In this document: piece after piece, positions 35,005 to 43,155 of the stretch
Layout: the number at the start of each line of letters is the position of its first letter
Numbering within the stretch: position 1 is the first letter of the stretch
Assembly (NCBI GenBank): GCA_018650465.1
Contig: JABIFY010000027.1
Span: forward strand, 1 to 64,000
Direction of reading: 5' to 3'
Source of the DNA: Alphaproteobacteria bacterium
GTDB lineage: Bacteria; Pseudomonadota; Alphaproteobacteria; UBA2966
Length of the DNA stretch: 64,000 nt
Notes under the pieces: generated by a model
The model's database searches: none
Told to the model about the DNA's origin: nothing
Seen by the model: only the letters and a program-made list of their open reading frames with translations
Made by a program: the position numbers and the translations under genes

Positions 35005-35631
35005 CTACATGTGCTTCCAGTAATTCATGCGACGGATTTCCGCTTTCACCGCGTCATTGACGTTGGCGACAGAATAAGTTCCGACCGTATGTTTGGGTTT
35101 CAGACTGACCAGCACTTCCATGGTGCTGACAAAGGATGAGCCATCCGGGTAATACAAATCCTGCCCGGCAAATGCCGATTTGAATTTGTCCAGGGCATCA
35201 CGGGCGACGGCCACGTTGCCACTTTTCAGATGGTTCTGAACCGCCAGGGCATTGGCCTGCATGCGGTCCTGTTCATCGATAACGGTGATGTCTTGCAGTC
35301 CAGCATCACATTTTTGCAAGGCGCGGGCACTGGCGGCGTATTTTGCTGCCGAGGCCGATTTGCGGGCCTGGCTATCCAGCACCATGGCCGCATCCCGGCA
35401 ATCCCGCCATTCACGGGCTACCATGATTTCGGTGTTGCGCTTGACCCTGAAGTCAATGCCCTCACGGGAAGCGGTATTGCCCAAAAGATTGGTCTGACAG
35501 GCGGAAAGCGCCATAACAGCCCCCAGCATCACCAATATGGTTTTGCCTTTTGTCTTGTAGGTTGGTGCGATATGCGGTCGGCAATTTGTCTGCTGAGCCG
35601 CGGTATTCTGCGATTTATTGATCATTTTCAA
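35005..35631 (-). CDS. Lipoprotein of unknown function, first gene of middle operon (envelope cluster)
   Basis: A 208-residue protein with a long N-terminal segment, then a membrane-like stretch ending in lipobox 'ALSAC' (C45). The mature part is helical with two more Cys ('WRDCRDAAMVL', 'ALQKCDAGLQ') that could pair. The helix-turn rhythm ('AALAVQNHLKSGNVAVARDAL'-like) resembles TPR-type repeats but I cannot confirm it. GAGG precedes the ATG. The shared 26-base upstream element lies only 27 bases before the start, so the transcript leader is short. Confidence 0.7.
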   Translation of the reverse strand: MKMINKSQNTAAQQTNCRPHIAPTYKTKGKTILVMLGAVMALSACQTNLLGNTASREGIDFRVKRNTEIMVAREWRDCRDAAMVLDSQARKSASAAKYAASARALQKCDAGLQDITVIDEQDRMQANALAVQNHLKSGNVAVARDALDKFKSAFAGQDLYYPDGSSFVSTMEVLVSLKPKHTVGTYSVANVNDAVKAEIRRMNYWKHM

Positions 35632-35657
35632 AACCTCTTATGAAAGTCATACGGAGG

Positions 35658-35683
35658 TAATGCAGGGACCAGAGCGCTTTTTT
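35658..35683 (-). promoter_or_regulatory. Shared envelope-cluster promoter element, copy B
   Basis: On the minus strand: AAAAAAGCGCTCTGGTCCC followed by TGCATTA. Near-identical copies precede the two sister operons at 41100-41125 and 46534-46559. Identity extends a few bases further (GG before the A-run, CC after ATTA). Likely the promoter or a regulator site for the seven-gene unit running down to 30762. It does not fit the sigma-54 spacing. Confidence 0.65.
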
Positions 35684-35723
35684 CCGCCCCAAGCCAATAA
35701 ATCGCAATTTATGTCAGGTTAGT

Positions 35724-37019
35724 TCAGGGCAGGATCCTGTGGCGGGCGGTCAGGGTCTGGGTTTGGGCCGCCAGGCCGCTGATGGGCGTCTTGCTGATGC
35801 TGACAGAGATATTGTATCTCACAGGGCGCTTCAGGCGTTTGGGCACGTGGGCACGCCAGCGCAGATTTCCTTTTGTGGCAAGGTTTCCCTTCAGGGTTTC
35901 GGGCAGGCGATTACGCACAAACCGGCCCCTGGTCAAATTGACGGCAGCCGAGACAAAACGATCTTCAGGACCAACGGCAACCTCAAATTCAAGGCCACAA
36001 AGCCCGGCCACATTACTATCGGCAAGTTGATCGCCGCTCACAGGCCCGAGTGCCCGTTTCACAGGTTTGGCATCTGAAAACTGTATGGCGGCGCAACTGC
36101 TGCCTGCGGCTGCCCGCAATTCATATACCTTGAGAGTTGGCACGTGCGCGGGGGCAGGTTTTACTTTGGCTGTGACAGGCTTCGCGACCACGACCTTTGG
36201 GGCGGCTTTCGGCGCTGGTTTGACTTGCGCAGCCTTGACTGGCTCGGGGGCGGATTTTTCTTTTACAACGATGGGCGGCACCGTCTTTATTGGTTGTTGA
36301 TCAAAATAAATGAACGCACCGGCCCCGGCGACGAGGATCGATATTCCCAAAACTGTAAACAAAGTCCGCAAGCCGTTCCCTGACTGGGGTTCTGGTGCTG
36401 CATTTGCAGGTATTGGAGGCGCAGGTATGACAGAAGCCGGCGCATCGGCTTCGTCCAACAAATTCAGATGACGTTGAATATCCTTGGCTGACGTGACGGC
36501 AGTGCTCTCGATGTCCTCGCGGGCCGTCATGGATTTCAGATTGGTGTCTGGCACGAAGAACCGCAGTGCCGTGCCTTCTTTGATGTGCTGGTCAATCAAA
36601 TCAGCAGAAGCGTGCAGTTTTTCCGCCACATGGCCCACGGCACCCACGCCCAAGTCACTGTCCAGGGCACCGGTAATCCAGAGCGCTTCTGCGACCTCGT
36701 CGTCGGGGCCAGCCAGGCGATTTTCCGCAGCCAGGGCATGGGCGATAAAAACACCCAGTTGCCAGCTTTCGCCGTCGGTGATCGGGCCAGATACATCCAG
36801 CCTGAATGCACCACGTGGACCAGAAACGTCCCAAGGGCCAAATTCCCGCTCGATGACACCTGAAGGGGCACGCACAAAGGCGTCATAGGCGGCACTGATG
36901 GGCAAGACGCGGGTTGTGCGTTTTACACAGATCGCCGATTGGGCCGCCGGTTCCCGCGTGATGCGTTCAATGGCGACCGGGCCTTCCGTGGTCGGTATGA
37001 AAACGCGAACCAGGCTCAA
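35724..37019 (-). CDS. Membrane-anchored protein with Lon (S16)-like protease domain (envelope cluster)
   Basis: A 431-residue protein. Residues about 60-170 follow the Lon proteolytic domain pattern: 'ITDGESWQLGVFIAHALAAE' with candidate nucleophile S85 (Lon: DGPSAG), then 'WITGALDSDLGVGAVGHVAE' followed by K134-L (Lon: TGExxLxGxVxPIGGxxEK), and 'RFFVPDTN' (Lon: xIPxxN). Ser-Lys spacing is 49 residues, against 43 in E. coli Lon. There is no AAA+ domain. A membrane helix follows (about 219-238), then a Pro/Lys/Ala linker and a Cys-containing C-terminal domain outside the cytoplasm. The start is TTG, overlapping the previous stop (TTGA), with GAGG upstream. Confidence 0.7.
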   Translation of the reverse strand: MSLVRVFIPTTEGPVAIERITREPAAQSAICVKRTTRVLPISAAYDAFVRAPSGVIEREFGPWDVSGPRGAFRLDVSGPITDGESWQLGVFIAHALAAENRLAGPDDEVAEALWITGALDSDLGVGAVGHVAEKLHASADLIDQHIKEGTALRFFVPDTNLKSMTAREDIESTAVTSAKDIQRHLNLLDEADAPASVIPAPPIPANAAPEPQSGNGLRTLFTVLGISILVAGAGAFIYFDQQPIKTVPPIVVKEKSAPEPVKAAQVKPAPKAAPKVVVAKPVTAKVKPAPAHVPTLKVYELRAAAGSSCAAIQFSDAKPVKRALGPVSGDQLADSNVAGLCGLEFEVAVGPEDRFVSAAVNLTRGRFVRNRLPETLKGNLATKGNLRWRAHVPKRLKRPVRYNISVSISKTPISGLAAQTQTLTARHRILP

Positions 37020-37564
37020 CGCAGAAATACCTCTGTGCCATGGTCGCGCAGGGCGATCAGGACGGCATCATCATGTTGCAACAACACTTGGATCACCCCA
37101 CCTTGTGCGGCCGGCAATTCCAGGCGCTCCAGGGTGCCACCGGCGGCGCTTGTAATCAGGGTTCGCGGGGCATTTGCTTCTGCGTCTTTCAATTCAATAA
37201 TGACGTAAACCTGATCTGGTTCGGCGCGAGAGGACTCAATGCGGATCGCACAAAGATCAGTTTCCCGCAGCCTCAGGTCTTCATCCGTACTGGCCGCCGC
37301 GGCCTGGGGCAAATGCGACCATGAAATTTTTTGCAACAAAGCATTAACGTCAGCCGCCAGCTTTGAGTCGTGCCTTAGGGCAGTCAGCAAATCAGCATCA
37401 TGTGTCACCTCACCACTGGCAAAACGCCAAAGTCTGCTGAAGGCGATTGTAGGCTCGGCCTCTCGCATAGCTGTCAGGGTTTGCCGGACATTATCTTCGT
37501 CGGCGAAATGCTCCTGGACGGTTGCCATGGATTGATCGTCCGGCAGGTTGATCTGTATCGTCAT
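37016..37564 (-). CDS. Cytoplasmic protein of unknown function (envelope cluster)
   Basis: A 182-residue soluble protein without signal peptide or membrane helix. The N-terminal half is helical and acidic, the C-terminal half strand-rich ('VYVIIELKDAEANAPRTLIT', 'VIQVLLQHDDAVLIALRDHG'). It is wedged between the 522-residue unknown protein and the Lon-like protein with overlapping start and stop codons on both sides (ATGA and TTGA), which argues for fixed stoichiometry or direct contact with the cytoplasmic Lon-like domain. I recognise no family. Confidence 0.68.
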   Translation of the reverse strand: MTIQINLPDDQSMATVQEHFADEDNVRQTLTAMREAEPTIAFSRLWRFASGEVTHDADLLTALRHDSKLAADVNALLQKISWSHLPQAAAASTDEDLRLRETDLCAIRIESSRAEPDQVYVIIELKDAEANAPRTLITSAAGGTLERLELPAAQGGVIQVLLQHDDAVLIALRDHGTEVFLR

Positions 37565-39129
37565 TCTTTTTCTCCGTACATGACGGTAAATAAACTCTGG
37601 AAGACTTGTAGGTCGGTGCTGAATACCTGTTCAAGATCGTCGTCATCCGATTGTAACCTCGCTAGAACAACAAGATAATCGGCCAGATGATCCCGGGCCA
37701 GAACCAAGGCTCCGGCACCGATGCTGAAACCTTCGCGAATGTTCGGATCTTCCAGATCATCTTCTGAAAAACCACGTCTGTTCAGGTCCTTAAAGGCCGC
37801 CAGACTTTGCTCGCGGGCACCATCGGGCAAAGTTTTGCCAGCAAACAGAGGCACGACATTTGTCGTATCGGCATCCTCAGGCAGATCCGGGTCCTGGTCT
37901 GTATCCGGCCCTGGATCTTCACGGGTCAGCACATGCAGGACGGCTTTCTGGACGCGCAACAAATGTTGTTCGTAATCGTGAAAGCGCAAGGTGCGCTCGG
38001 CATAGGGTTCCGCATCCGCACAACCCAACAGATCCTGCACGACATTGTTCCCTGCTTTGCGCCGCAAGGCCTGGGTGATGCGGGCTTGAACCGAGCCAAA
38101 GACTTCGCTGCGCATTATGGACAATGGCAAGTCGATGGCCAGGGGGCCACAATCCATCAGGAAGTCCAACCCTTCCCGTTCACGTTTGTTCAGGAATTTA
38201 ATGGCATCCGCGGGTGGGCTGTCCAGCAAAGCCAAAGGTGTCTGCCAGGCCCCGGCAGGATCATCACCTTCCAGAACCATGGGATCAATTTCACCGGCAT
38301 CGCGATCCGTGCCCAGGGGTCTGGCATAGCTCACCATGGATTGGGTGCTGCCAGTTTCAATGGCACGCAGAAAATCAACGAAGCTGCCAACAGCCGACCG
38401 ATAGGTGCGAAAATCACTGATGGCGTCGGCATGGCCATTATTTTGCTGCAACCAGAACTGTAGAATATTTTCGTCACTGACCTGCACCGACCCGCTGTCA
38501 CTGCTGGTTTTCAGGTAAGCCACAATGGCCTCAAATTTTTCCGCCGCATGGGTTCCTGGCAAATGATCGCGCAGCCAGTCATAGATCAAACGGTTCAGGG
38601 CATTGGCGGCGTCCTTGACCTCGTCCTGATCGGTTGCATGTTTCGTCATTTGGGCAAATATCTTGTCAACCGGCTCATAACCGACCATGCCAATTACCGT
38701 TTCCAGCAAGGCCGTCAGGAAAGACATGCGGCCAAAGCCCAGGACGAAATCACCATCACTGTAGGTCATATGCAGGCCATCCACGCTGATTTCGAAACCA
38801 GGACGGCGCCAGTCATTTTGATTAACGGCTTCGTTCAACCAGGCCCGGATCGACGTGCCCCGGACTTTATCAAGGCCAAAGAAAAAGCGTTCCCAGCGAT
38901 CTTTGCCAGTGCCGCAGGCATCCACGGCATTGACCAGGTGGCAGAGTTGTAAAACCCCCCGACTGTATTTCCGACAGACCACAGCGCGGGCCAGATCACG
39001 GCTGATTTTGGTCGCAAATCGAGGCTCACCGTCCATGGCGGTGGCGTCGGCGACCGTGGCGAGCAGGGCCGTCAATTCAGAACTCTTTCCCGCTTCCAGG
39101 ACGTGCCTGGTCGCTTCGACGATTTCCAT
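37561..39129 (-). CDS. Large cytoplasmic protein of unknown function (envelope cluster)
   Basis: A 522-residue soluble, mostly helical protein with no recognised motif. Visible: an acidic linker near 415-430 ('EDPGPDTDQDPDLPEDADTT') between two helical regions, and an acidic C-terminus ('LQSDDDDLEQVF'). The ATG at 39129 has GGAG four bases upstream but lies 58 bases inside the preceding transglycosylase gene; the next ATG, 39036, avoids the overlap but has no ribosome binding site. It is coupled by ATGA to the next gene. It may be the cytoplasmic regulator or adaptor of the system. Confidence 0.65.
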   Translation of the reverse strand: MEIVEATRHVLEAGKSSELTALLATVADATAMDGEPRFATKISRDLARAVVCRKYSRGVLQLCHLVNAVDACGTGKDRWERFFFGLDKVRGTSIRAWLNEAVNQNDWRRPGFEISVDGLHMTYSDGDFVLGFGRMSFLTALLETVIGMVGYEPVDKIFAQMTKHATDQDEVKDAANALNRLIYDWLRDHLPGTHAAEKFEAIVAYLKTSSDSGSVQVSDENILQFWLQQNNGHADAISDFRTYRSAVGSFVDFLRAIETGSTQSMVSYARPLGTDRDAGEIDPMVLEGDDPAGAWQTPLALLDSPPADAIKFLNKREREGLDFLMDCGPLAIDLPLSIMRSEVFGSVQARITQALRRKAGNNVVQDLLGCADAEPYAERTLRFHDYEQHLLRVQKAVLHVLTREDPGPDTDQDPDLPEDADTTNVVPLFAGKTLPDGAREQSLAAFKDLNRRGFSEDDLEDPNIREGFSIGAGALVLARDHLADYLVVLARLQSDDDDLEQVFSTDLQVFQSLFTVMYGEKE

Positions 39130-39665
39130 TGCGCTCCATTCATCCAGACCTGACGCTGATATTGCTGCTGCCAGGAACGAACCTTTTTTACATAGCCACG
39201 TGTTGCCGGCATGACGCGGGCGTTGGGTAAATCCCCGACACGTGAACCACCATTATAATATGACAGTGCCAAATCTATTCTACCTCTATAGCGTACTAGA
39301 AGGCGTTGAAGGAAATGAAGCCCCAGGCGGATATTAATCCGCGGATTCCACAACATTTTTGCCGGAATGGCATATTCGTCCAAGGCTGTGGCGGGCATGA
39401 TCTGCATCACACCACGGGCACCCTTGTTGCTTTCCAGGTGAGGACGAAAGTCTGATTCGACCTTGGCGACCGCCAGGGCCAAGGCCACAGGCAAGCCAAT
39501 GTTGCGGGCTTCTTGTGCGACCATGGTTTTAATCGTCGCGACTTTCCAGCGTTGTTGCGGGCGGGTATCGGTTGCTGTACTGGCAAAAGCCTGGCTCATG
39601 ACCCCACCGACGACAGCCAGAACAAGGGCTGCTGTGAGTGTGAGGGATAATCGAAAATGGGTCAT
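39072..39665 (-). CDS. Periplasmic lytic transglycosylase (SLT/GH23 type), copy 2
   Basis: Cleaves peptidoglycan glycan strands to 1,6-anhydro-MurNAc ends. The 197 residues carry a signal peptide (cleavage near 'SQAFA', residue 28) and a compact GH23 domain: catalytic E70 in 'AVAKVESDF', 'GARGVMQIMPAT', and 'LALSYYNGGSRVG'. It is a close paralogue of the gene just upstream (289 residues), matching it through the whole catalytic core but without its C-terminal extension. Its end overlaps the next gene by 58 bases. Confidence 0.93.
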   Translation of the reverse strand: MTHFRLSLTLTAALVLAVVGGVMSQAFASTATDTRPQQRWKVATIKTMVAQEARNIGLPVALALAVAKVESDFRPHLESNKGARGVMQIMPATALDEYAIPAKMLWNPRINIRLGLHFLQRLLVRYRGRIDLALSYYNGGSRVGDLPNARVMPATRGYVKKVRSWQQQYQRQVWMNGAQWKSSKRPGTSWKRERVLN

Positions 39666-39700
39666 GATCCGGGTTCCAGTTTGTTAAACATGCTCGTCGA

Positions 39701-40570
39701 TCAGGAAAAGTCATCAAGTGAGCCACGGATGGCCTTGAGACGTTTCTCGATATTGTCGAAGTCGCCATTGGACCGTACGTTCCGGCGGTTTTTGCGGTTC
39801 TGACGACGCTCTTTACGAAGTTCCTGGCGACTCTGGCGGGCGCTTTGACGCTTGCTTTTCGGGGTATTGGTCCATTTGACGCGGGGACGGATTGTTTGAG
39901 CCCAACGCTGATCTTCGTCTTCGCCGTGCCATTTAGCGACTTCAACTGCCATATTGGCGCTGCGTTCGTCGGCGCTTACGTTTGTATCCGTATCGGACTC
40001 TTGCAGCATAGCCAACTTGCGTTTACGCGTTCCATTTCCGTACACGCTGTCTTCGCGATCAACCAGGGCCATCCAGATTTTGCGTTGGGCGGCATAGCGT
40101 TGTTCCCAGCGCAGCACATTATTGACGTATTTGCGGGTCCAGGGCAGAACGCGCGCCTGACCTGGTTTGCCAACTTTTGAGCCACCATTATAAAAACTGA
40201 GGGCAAATTCCCAGTTGCCGTCATAGCGCTCAATCAATTGGCCCAGGTAATCAATACCAAGGCGTACATTCAGGCGTGGATCCCACAGCTCGTCTGGTTC
40301 GACACCCCATTCGCCGGTGCCGGTGGCGGGCATGATCTGCATCACACCGCGGGCCCCTTTGGAGCTTTCCACATGGGCTTGAAAGTCAGATTCAACCTTG
40401 GCAACAGCCAATGCCAATGACGGTGGCACGTTCGTCGCCAGGGCTTCTTCGACGACGATTTTTTTGATGTTTGCCCGACTTGATTCGGGGGCTTTGCTGG
40501 CATCGGCGGTGCTGATGCTCAAAGCCAGGGCGCAGGTTGTGATAACTGCGGTAAAGCGTGAGATATTCAT
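39701..40570 (-). CDS. Periplasmic lytic transglycosylase (SLT/GH23 type), copy 1, with basic tail
   Basis: A 289-residue exported enzyme with signal peptide (about 1-25) and a GH23 core: catalytic E60 in 'AVAKVESDF', 'SSKGARGVMQIMPATGTGEW', 'FALSFYNGGSKVG'. After residue 170 there is a long tail ending in an Arg/Lys/Asn-rich segment ('KSKRQSARQSRQELRKERRQ'), which could bind acidic polymers or the glycan. It overlaps the ExbD-like gene upstream by ATGA and is followed after 35 bases by its shorter paralogue: a tandem duplication. Confidence 0.93.
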   Translation of the reverse strand: MNISRFTAVITTCALALSISTADASKAPESSRANIKKIVVEEALATNVPPSLALAVAKVESDFQAHVESSKGARGVMQIMPATGTGEWGVEPDELWDPRLNVRLGIDYLGQLIERYDGNWEFALSFYNGGSKVGKPGQARVLPWTRKYVNNVLRWEQRYAAQRKIWMALVDREDSVYGNGTRKRKLAMLQESDTDTNVSADERSANMAVEVAKWHGEDEDQRWAQTIRPRVKWTNTPKSKRQSARQSRQELRKERRQNRKNRRNVRSNGDFDNIEKRLKAIRGSLDDFS

Positions 40571-40998
40571 TTTTCAGTCTCCTCAAGGGCGCGCATCCAG
40601 CGCTGGTCAAGTGTGGTTACGGTGATGTTTTGGGTGGTCAGGGCGGCGCGGGCATCCAGTGCCCCGGACAATGACAGGGCCGGATCAATGGCCAGAATAA
40701 TTTTCTCGTCCTGGTTGATTGACGAAAGGGCTATTGGTTTTAGCTGATCGCTCAAGTAACGGCCCTGATAGAAAACGATGATCCTGGATTTGTCGGCTGC
40801 GGGTTGGGTGCTATTTGATGGCTTGGAGGGCGAGACCCGCAGGGTGTCAGCCGTGGCCGACTTGACTGCCTCGACCACATCGCTGCTGCCGGCCCCCCCG
40901 GCACCCATAGAAACCATGGCCAGAACCATGACGCTGAAAAAGGCCATGGCCAGGGCCAGGGCGATCTCTGTCATGGCGTTGCCGTAGTGTCCTTCCAT
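40567..40998 (-). CDS. Short ExbD/MotB-like anchored protein candidate (envelope cluster)
   Basis: A 143-residue protein with one N-terminal membrane helix (about 11-31, 'EIALALAMAFFSVMVLAMVS', with a Glu at its cytoplasmic edge), a flexible Ser/Pro linker, then a small alpha/beta periplasmic part ('RIIVFYQGRYLSDQLKPIAL', 'KIILAIDPALSLSGALDARA'). This is the topology and size of ExbD/TolR. The conserved membrane Asp of ExbD is not evident, so proton coupling is uncertain. First gene of the right-hand six-gene operon; AAGGAG nine bases before the ATG. A leader terminator and the shared promoter element lie upstream. Confidence 0.6.
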   Translation of the reverse strand: MEGHYGNAMTEIALALAMAFFSVMVLAMVSMGAGGAGSSDVVEAVKSATADTLRVSPSKPSNSTQPAADKSRIIVFYQGRYLSDQLKPIALSSINQDEKIILAIDPALSLSGALDARAALTTQNITVTTLDQRWMRALEETEK

Positions 40999-41036
40999 CG
41001 TGCCGTCTCCTTAAATTGTTTGGTCCTGTGCCGGTC

Positions 41037-41072
41037 AAAAAAGTCGGCGGGGGCTTTGTTTTAACCCCCGCC
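41037..41072 (-). terminator. Leader terminator/attenuator upstream of the ExbD-like gene
   Basis: On the minus strand: stem GGCGGGGG / CCCCCGCC (8 bp, 11-base loop), then GAC and six T, a good intrinsic terminator. It lies between the shared promoter element (41100-41125) and the ATG at 40998, with no gene end just upstream on that strand. It would therefore stop or gate transcription of the six-gene operon rather than end a gene. It could alternatively end long transcripts from the LysR gene. Confidence 0.6.
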
Positions 41073-41099
41073 AGTGACAGGGAGGACGTTCAGCTACGT

Positions 41100-41125
41100 T
41101 TATGCAGGGTCCAGAGCTGTTTTTT
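41100..41125 (-). promoter_or_regulatory. Shared envelope-cluster promoter element, copy C
   Basis: On the minus strand: AAAAAACAGCTCTGGACCC followed by TGCATAA. It matches copy B (35658-35683) and copy A (46534-46559). It lies 102 bases before the ExbD-like ATG and 53 bases before the divergent DUF2332 ATG, so it might serve both directions. Confidence 0.65.
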
Positions 41126-41178
41126 CTTGCTCGGGCGGCTATTTCTCTTAAGCTCTTAAAAATGCTACATTTTCTGCC

Positions 41179-42234
41179 ATGAATAATGAAAAAGAGGTCC
41201 GTGAAGCCTTCGCGGCACAAGCCAAATGGTGTGCCATGCTGGGGTCGCCGCTGACGGCGGCACTGGTTGAGGGATTGGGGCAGCGCCTGGACCGAAGCAC
41301 CGAAGTCGGCCGAACGGTTCTTGATTGGCAAGGGCCACCCGATGCCCTTGGCGATTCCGTTCCCTTGCGCCTGGCGGGGGCCTTGCATGGCCTTGTGCGA
41401 AGCGGGCAGGCAACTGATCTGGCAAAGGTCTATCCGCCCCATGACTTGCCATCGCCGGATCAACTGCTGGTGGCTGCATTGGACGCGATTCAGGCGTTTG
41501 ACACACAAATTATGGCGTGGCTGCAATTTGCCCCGCAAACCAATGAGGTTGCCCGGTCTGCCGCCTTGTATCCAGGTATGATGCAGATCGCTGGCCAGAC
41601 CGGCTTGCCGCTGGCTTTGTATGAGGTCGGGGCAAGTGCCGGACTGAACATGAACATGGGACGATATGGCTATCGCCTTGGAGGCCAGGAGTTTGGTCAT
41701 TCAGAAAGTGCCGTCATGTTGACGCCTGACTGGAACCGTGCTTCGCTGGAAGGTGCCGAGCCGGTTATCCATAGTCGACGGGGTTGCGACCGAAACCCCA
41801 TGGACGTATCAAATCCGGAACAGTTTGAACGCCTTATTTCCTATGTCTGGCCGGACCAGCTTGACCGGCTGTCGCGCATTGAAGCGGCTTGTGAAATTGC
41901 CCAAAAATATCCCTTGCAGATCGACAAAATGGATGCGGCAGATTGGGTCGATGACATGTTTTCAGTCCCGGCGGAGAAGGGTGTTGTCCGGGTGCTCTAT
42001 CATTCCATTGCCTTTCAGTATTTCCCGGATGACAGCAAGAACCGGATTACTGAGCGTATGACACGTGTCGGTGAATTAGCCACAGAAGAGACGCCTGTCG
42101 CCTGGCTGGCCTATGAACTGGGCGAGGCAGGCCGGCCCGCCCTGACCTTGCGGTTATGGCCGGGCGGGGATGAACAATTATTGGCCATAGGCGATGCCCA
42201 CTGCCGCGACATTGAATGGCTCCTACAGACTTGA
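41179..42234 (+). CDS. DUF2332 family protein
   Basis: A 351-residue cytoplasmic protein. The pattern fits DUF2332: an N-terminal helical part ('REAFAAQAKWCAMLGSPLTA'), 'LPSPDQLLVAALDAI', 'TNEVARSAALYPGM', and a SAM-methyltransferase-like glycine segment 'LALYEVGASAGLNMNMGRYG', with a C-terminal 'VAWLAYELGEAGRPALTLRL'. Function unknown. It runs against the surrounding envelope cluster and ends one base from the convergent LysR gene. Probably an insertion between two operons of the cluster, not part of it. Confidence 0.82.
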   Translation: MNNEKEVREAFAAQAKWCAMLGSPLTAALVEGLGQRLDRSTEVGRTVLDWQGPPDALGDSVPLRLAGALHGLVRSGQATDLAKVYPPHDLPSPDQLLVAALDAIQAFDTQIMAWLQFAPQTNEVARSAALYPGMMQIAGQTGLPLALYEVGASAGLNMNMGRYGYRLGGQEFGHSESAVMLTPDWNRASLEGAEPVIHSRRGCDRNPMDVSNPEQFERLISYVWPDQLDRLSRIEAACEIAQKYPLQIDKMDAADWVDDMFSVPAEKGVVRVLYHSIAFQYFPDDSKNRITERMTRVGELATEETPVAWLAYELGEAGRPALTLRLWPGGDEQLLAIGDAHCRDIEWLLQT

Positions 42235-42235
42235 A

Positions 42236-43150
42236 TCAGGCCGCGTCCAGGGGAGCGACTTCCTGCAACAGCCATGTGCGAAAGGCGCTGATCGCGGGGC
42301 GGTCACGATATTCGTTGGGGACAACCAGGTAATAGGCAAAATCTGTCGGAATGACTTCTTCAAAGGGCTGTACCAGGCGACCAGACGCCAGCTCGTCACG
42401 CACCAGAGATGTGTTCACCAGGGCAACACCATGTCCCTCCACTGCGGCCTGCACCGCCATATTCTCCATGGAAAATTCAGGACCTTTGCGCCAATCAACC
42501 TGATCCGCCCCCGCCAGTTCCAGCCACATTGGCCATTCCGCATAAGAGACATCGTTAAAAACACTGCCGGAATGAAGCAGGGTGTGATGGACAAGGTCCT
42601 GTGGTTTTATCAGGGGGTGTGCCCCGGACATCAGTTTTGGACTGCACACCGGAAAGACTTCGTCTTCAAACAGCCGGTCGGCCGCATGACCGGGATAGTC
42701 ACCACTGCCCCAGCGAATGGCCACATCAATACCATCCCGTCGCAGGTCGATGATTGCCATTGATGCGTCAATGCGAATTTTGATGTCAGGATAAGCATCC
42801 TGAAAATCAACCAGTCGCGGGACCAGCCATTGACCACCAAATGAGGGCGTGGCCGTCACGGTCAGAACGTTCTCGTCCTGCTCGTCCATCAAGAGTTTTG
42901 CGCCGACTGCCAGCAAAGCAAAACCCTCTGTTAAATTGGGTAAGGCCGCCTGGCCGCGGTCTGTCAGCCTGAGAGCGCGAGTAAGACGTGTGAACAATGG
43001 CGCGCCGATAAATTCCTCCAGAGCCTTCACCTGGTGGCTGACGGCTGCAGGCGTGACGTTCAGCTCATTCGCGGCCTTGGTGAAACTCAGGTGTTGCGCG
43101 GCGGCGACAAACGCTCTCAGCGCGTTGAGGGGGGGTAGGTGAATAGACAT
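42236..43150 (-). CDS. LysR-family regulator, GcvA-like
   Basis: A 304-residue LysR regulator with N-terminal winged helix (about 5-65: 'LPPLNALRAFVAAAQHLSFT', 'KAANELNVTPAAVSHQVKAL') and a C-terminal substrate-binding domain. The start 'LPPLNALRAF' is typical of the GcvA branch. Divergent from a small 52-residue ORF; direct repeats suited to a LysR site lie in the gap. Convergent with the DUF2332 gene. Target unknown; nothing in the sequence ties it to the envelope cluster. Confidence 0.92.
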   Translation of the reverse strand: MSIHLPPLNALRAFVAAAQHLSFTKAANELNVTPAAVSHQVKALEEFIGAPLFTRLTRALRLTDRGQAALPNLTEGFALLAVGAKLLMDEQDENVLTVTATPSFGGQWLVPRLVDFQDAYPDIKIRIDASMAIIDLRRDGIDVAIRWGSGDYPGHAADRLFEDEVFPVCSPKLMSGAHPLIKPQDLVHHTLLHSGSVFNDVSYAEWPMWLELAGADQVDWRKGPEFSMENMAVQAAVEGHGVALVNTSLVRDELASGRLVQPFEEVIPTDFAYYLVVPNEYRDRPAISAFRTWLLQEVAPLDAA

Positions 43151-43155
43151 ACATA

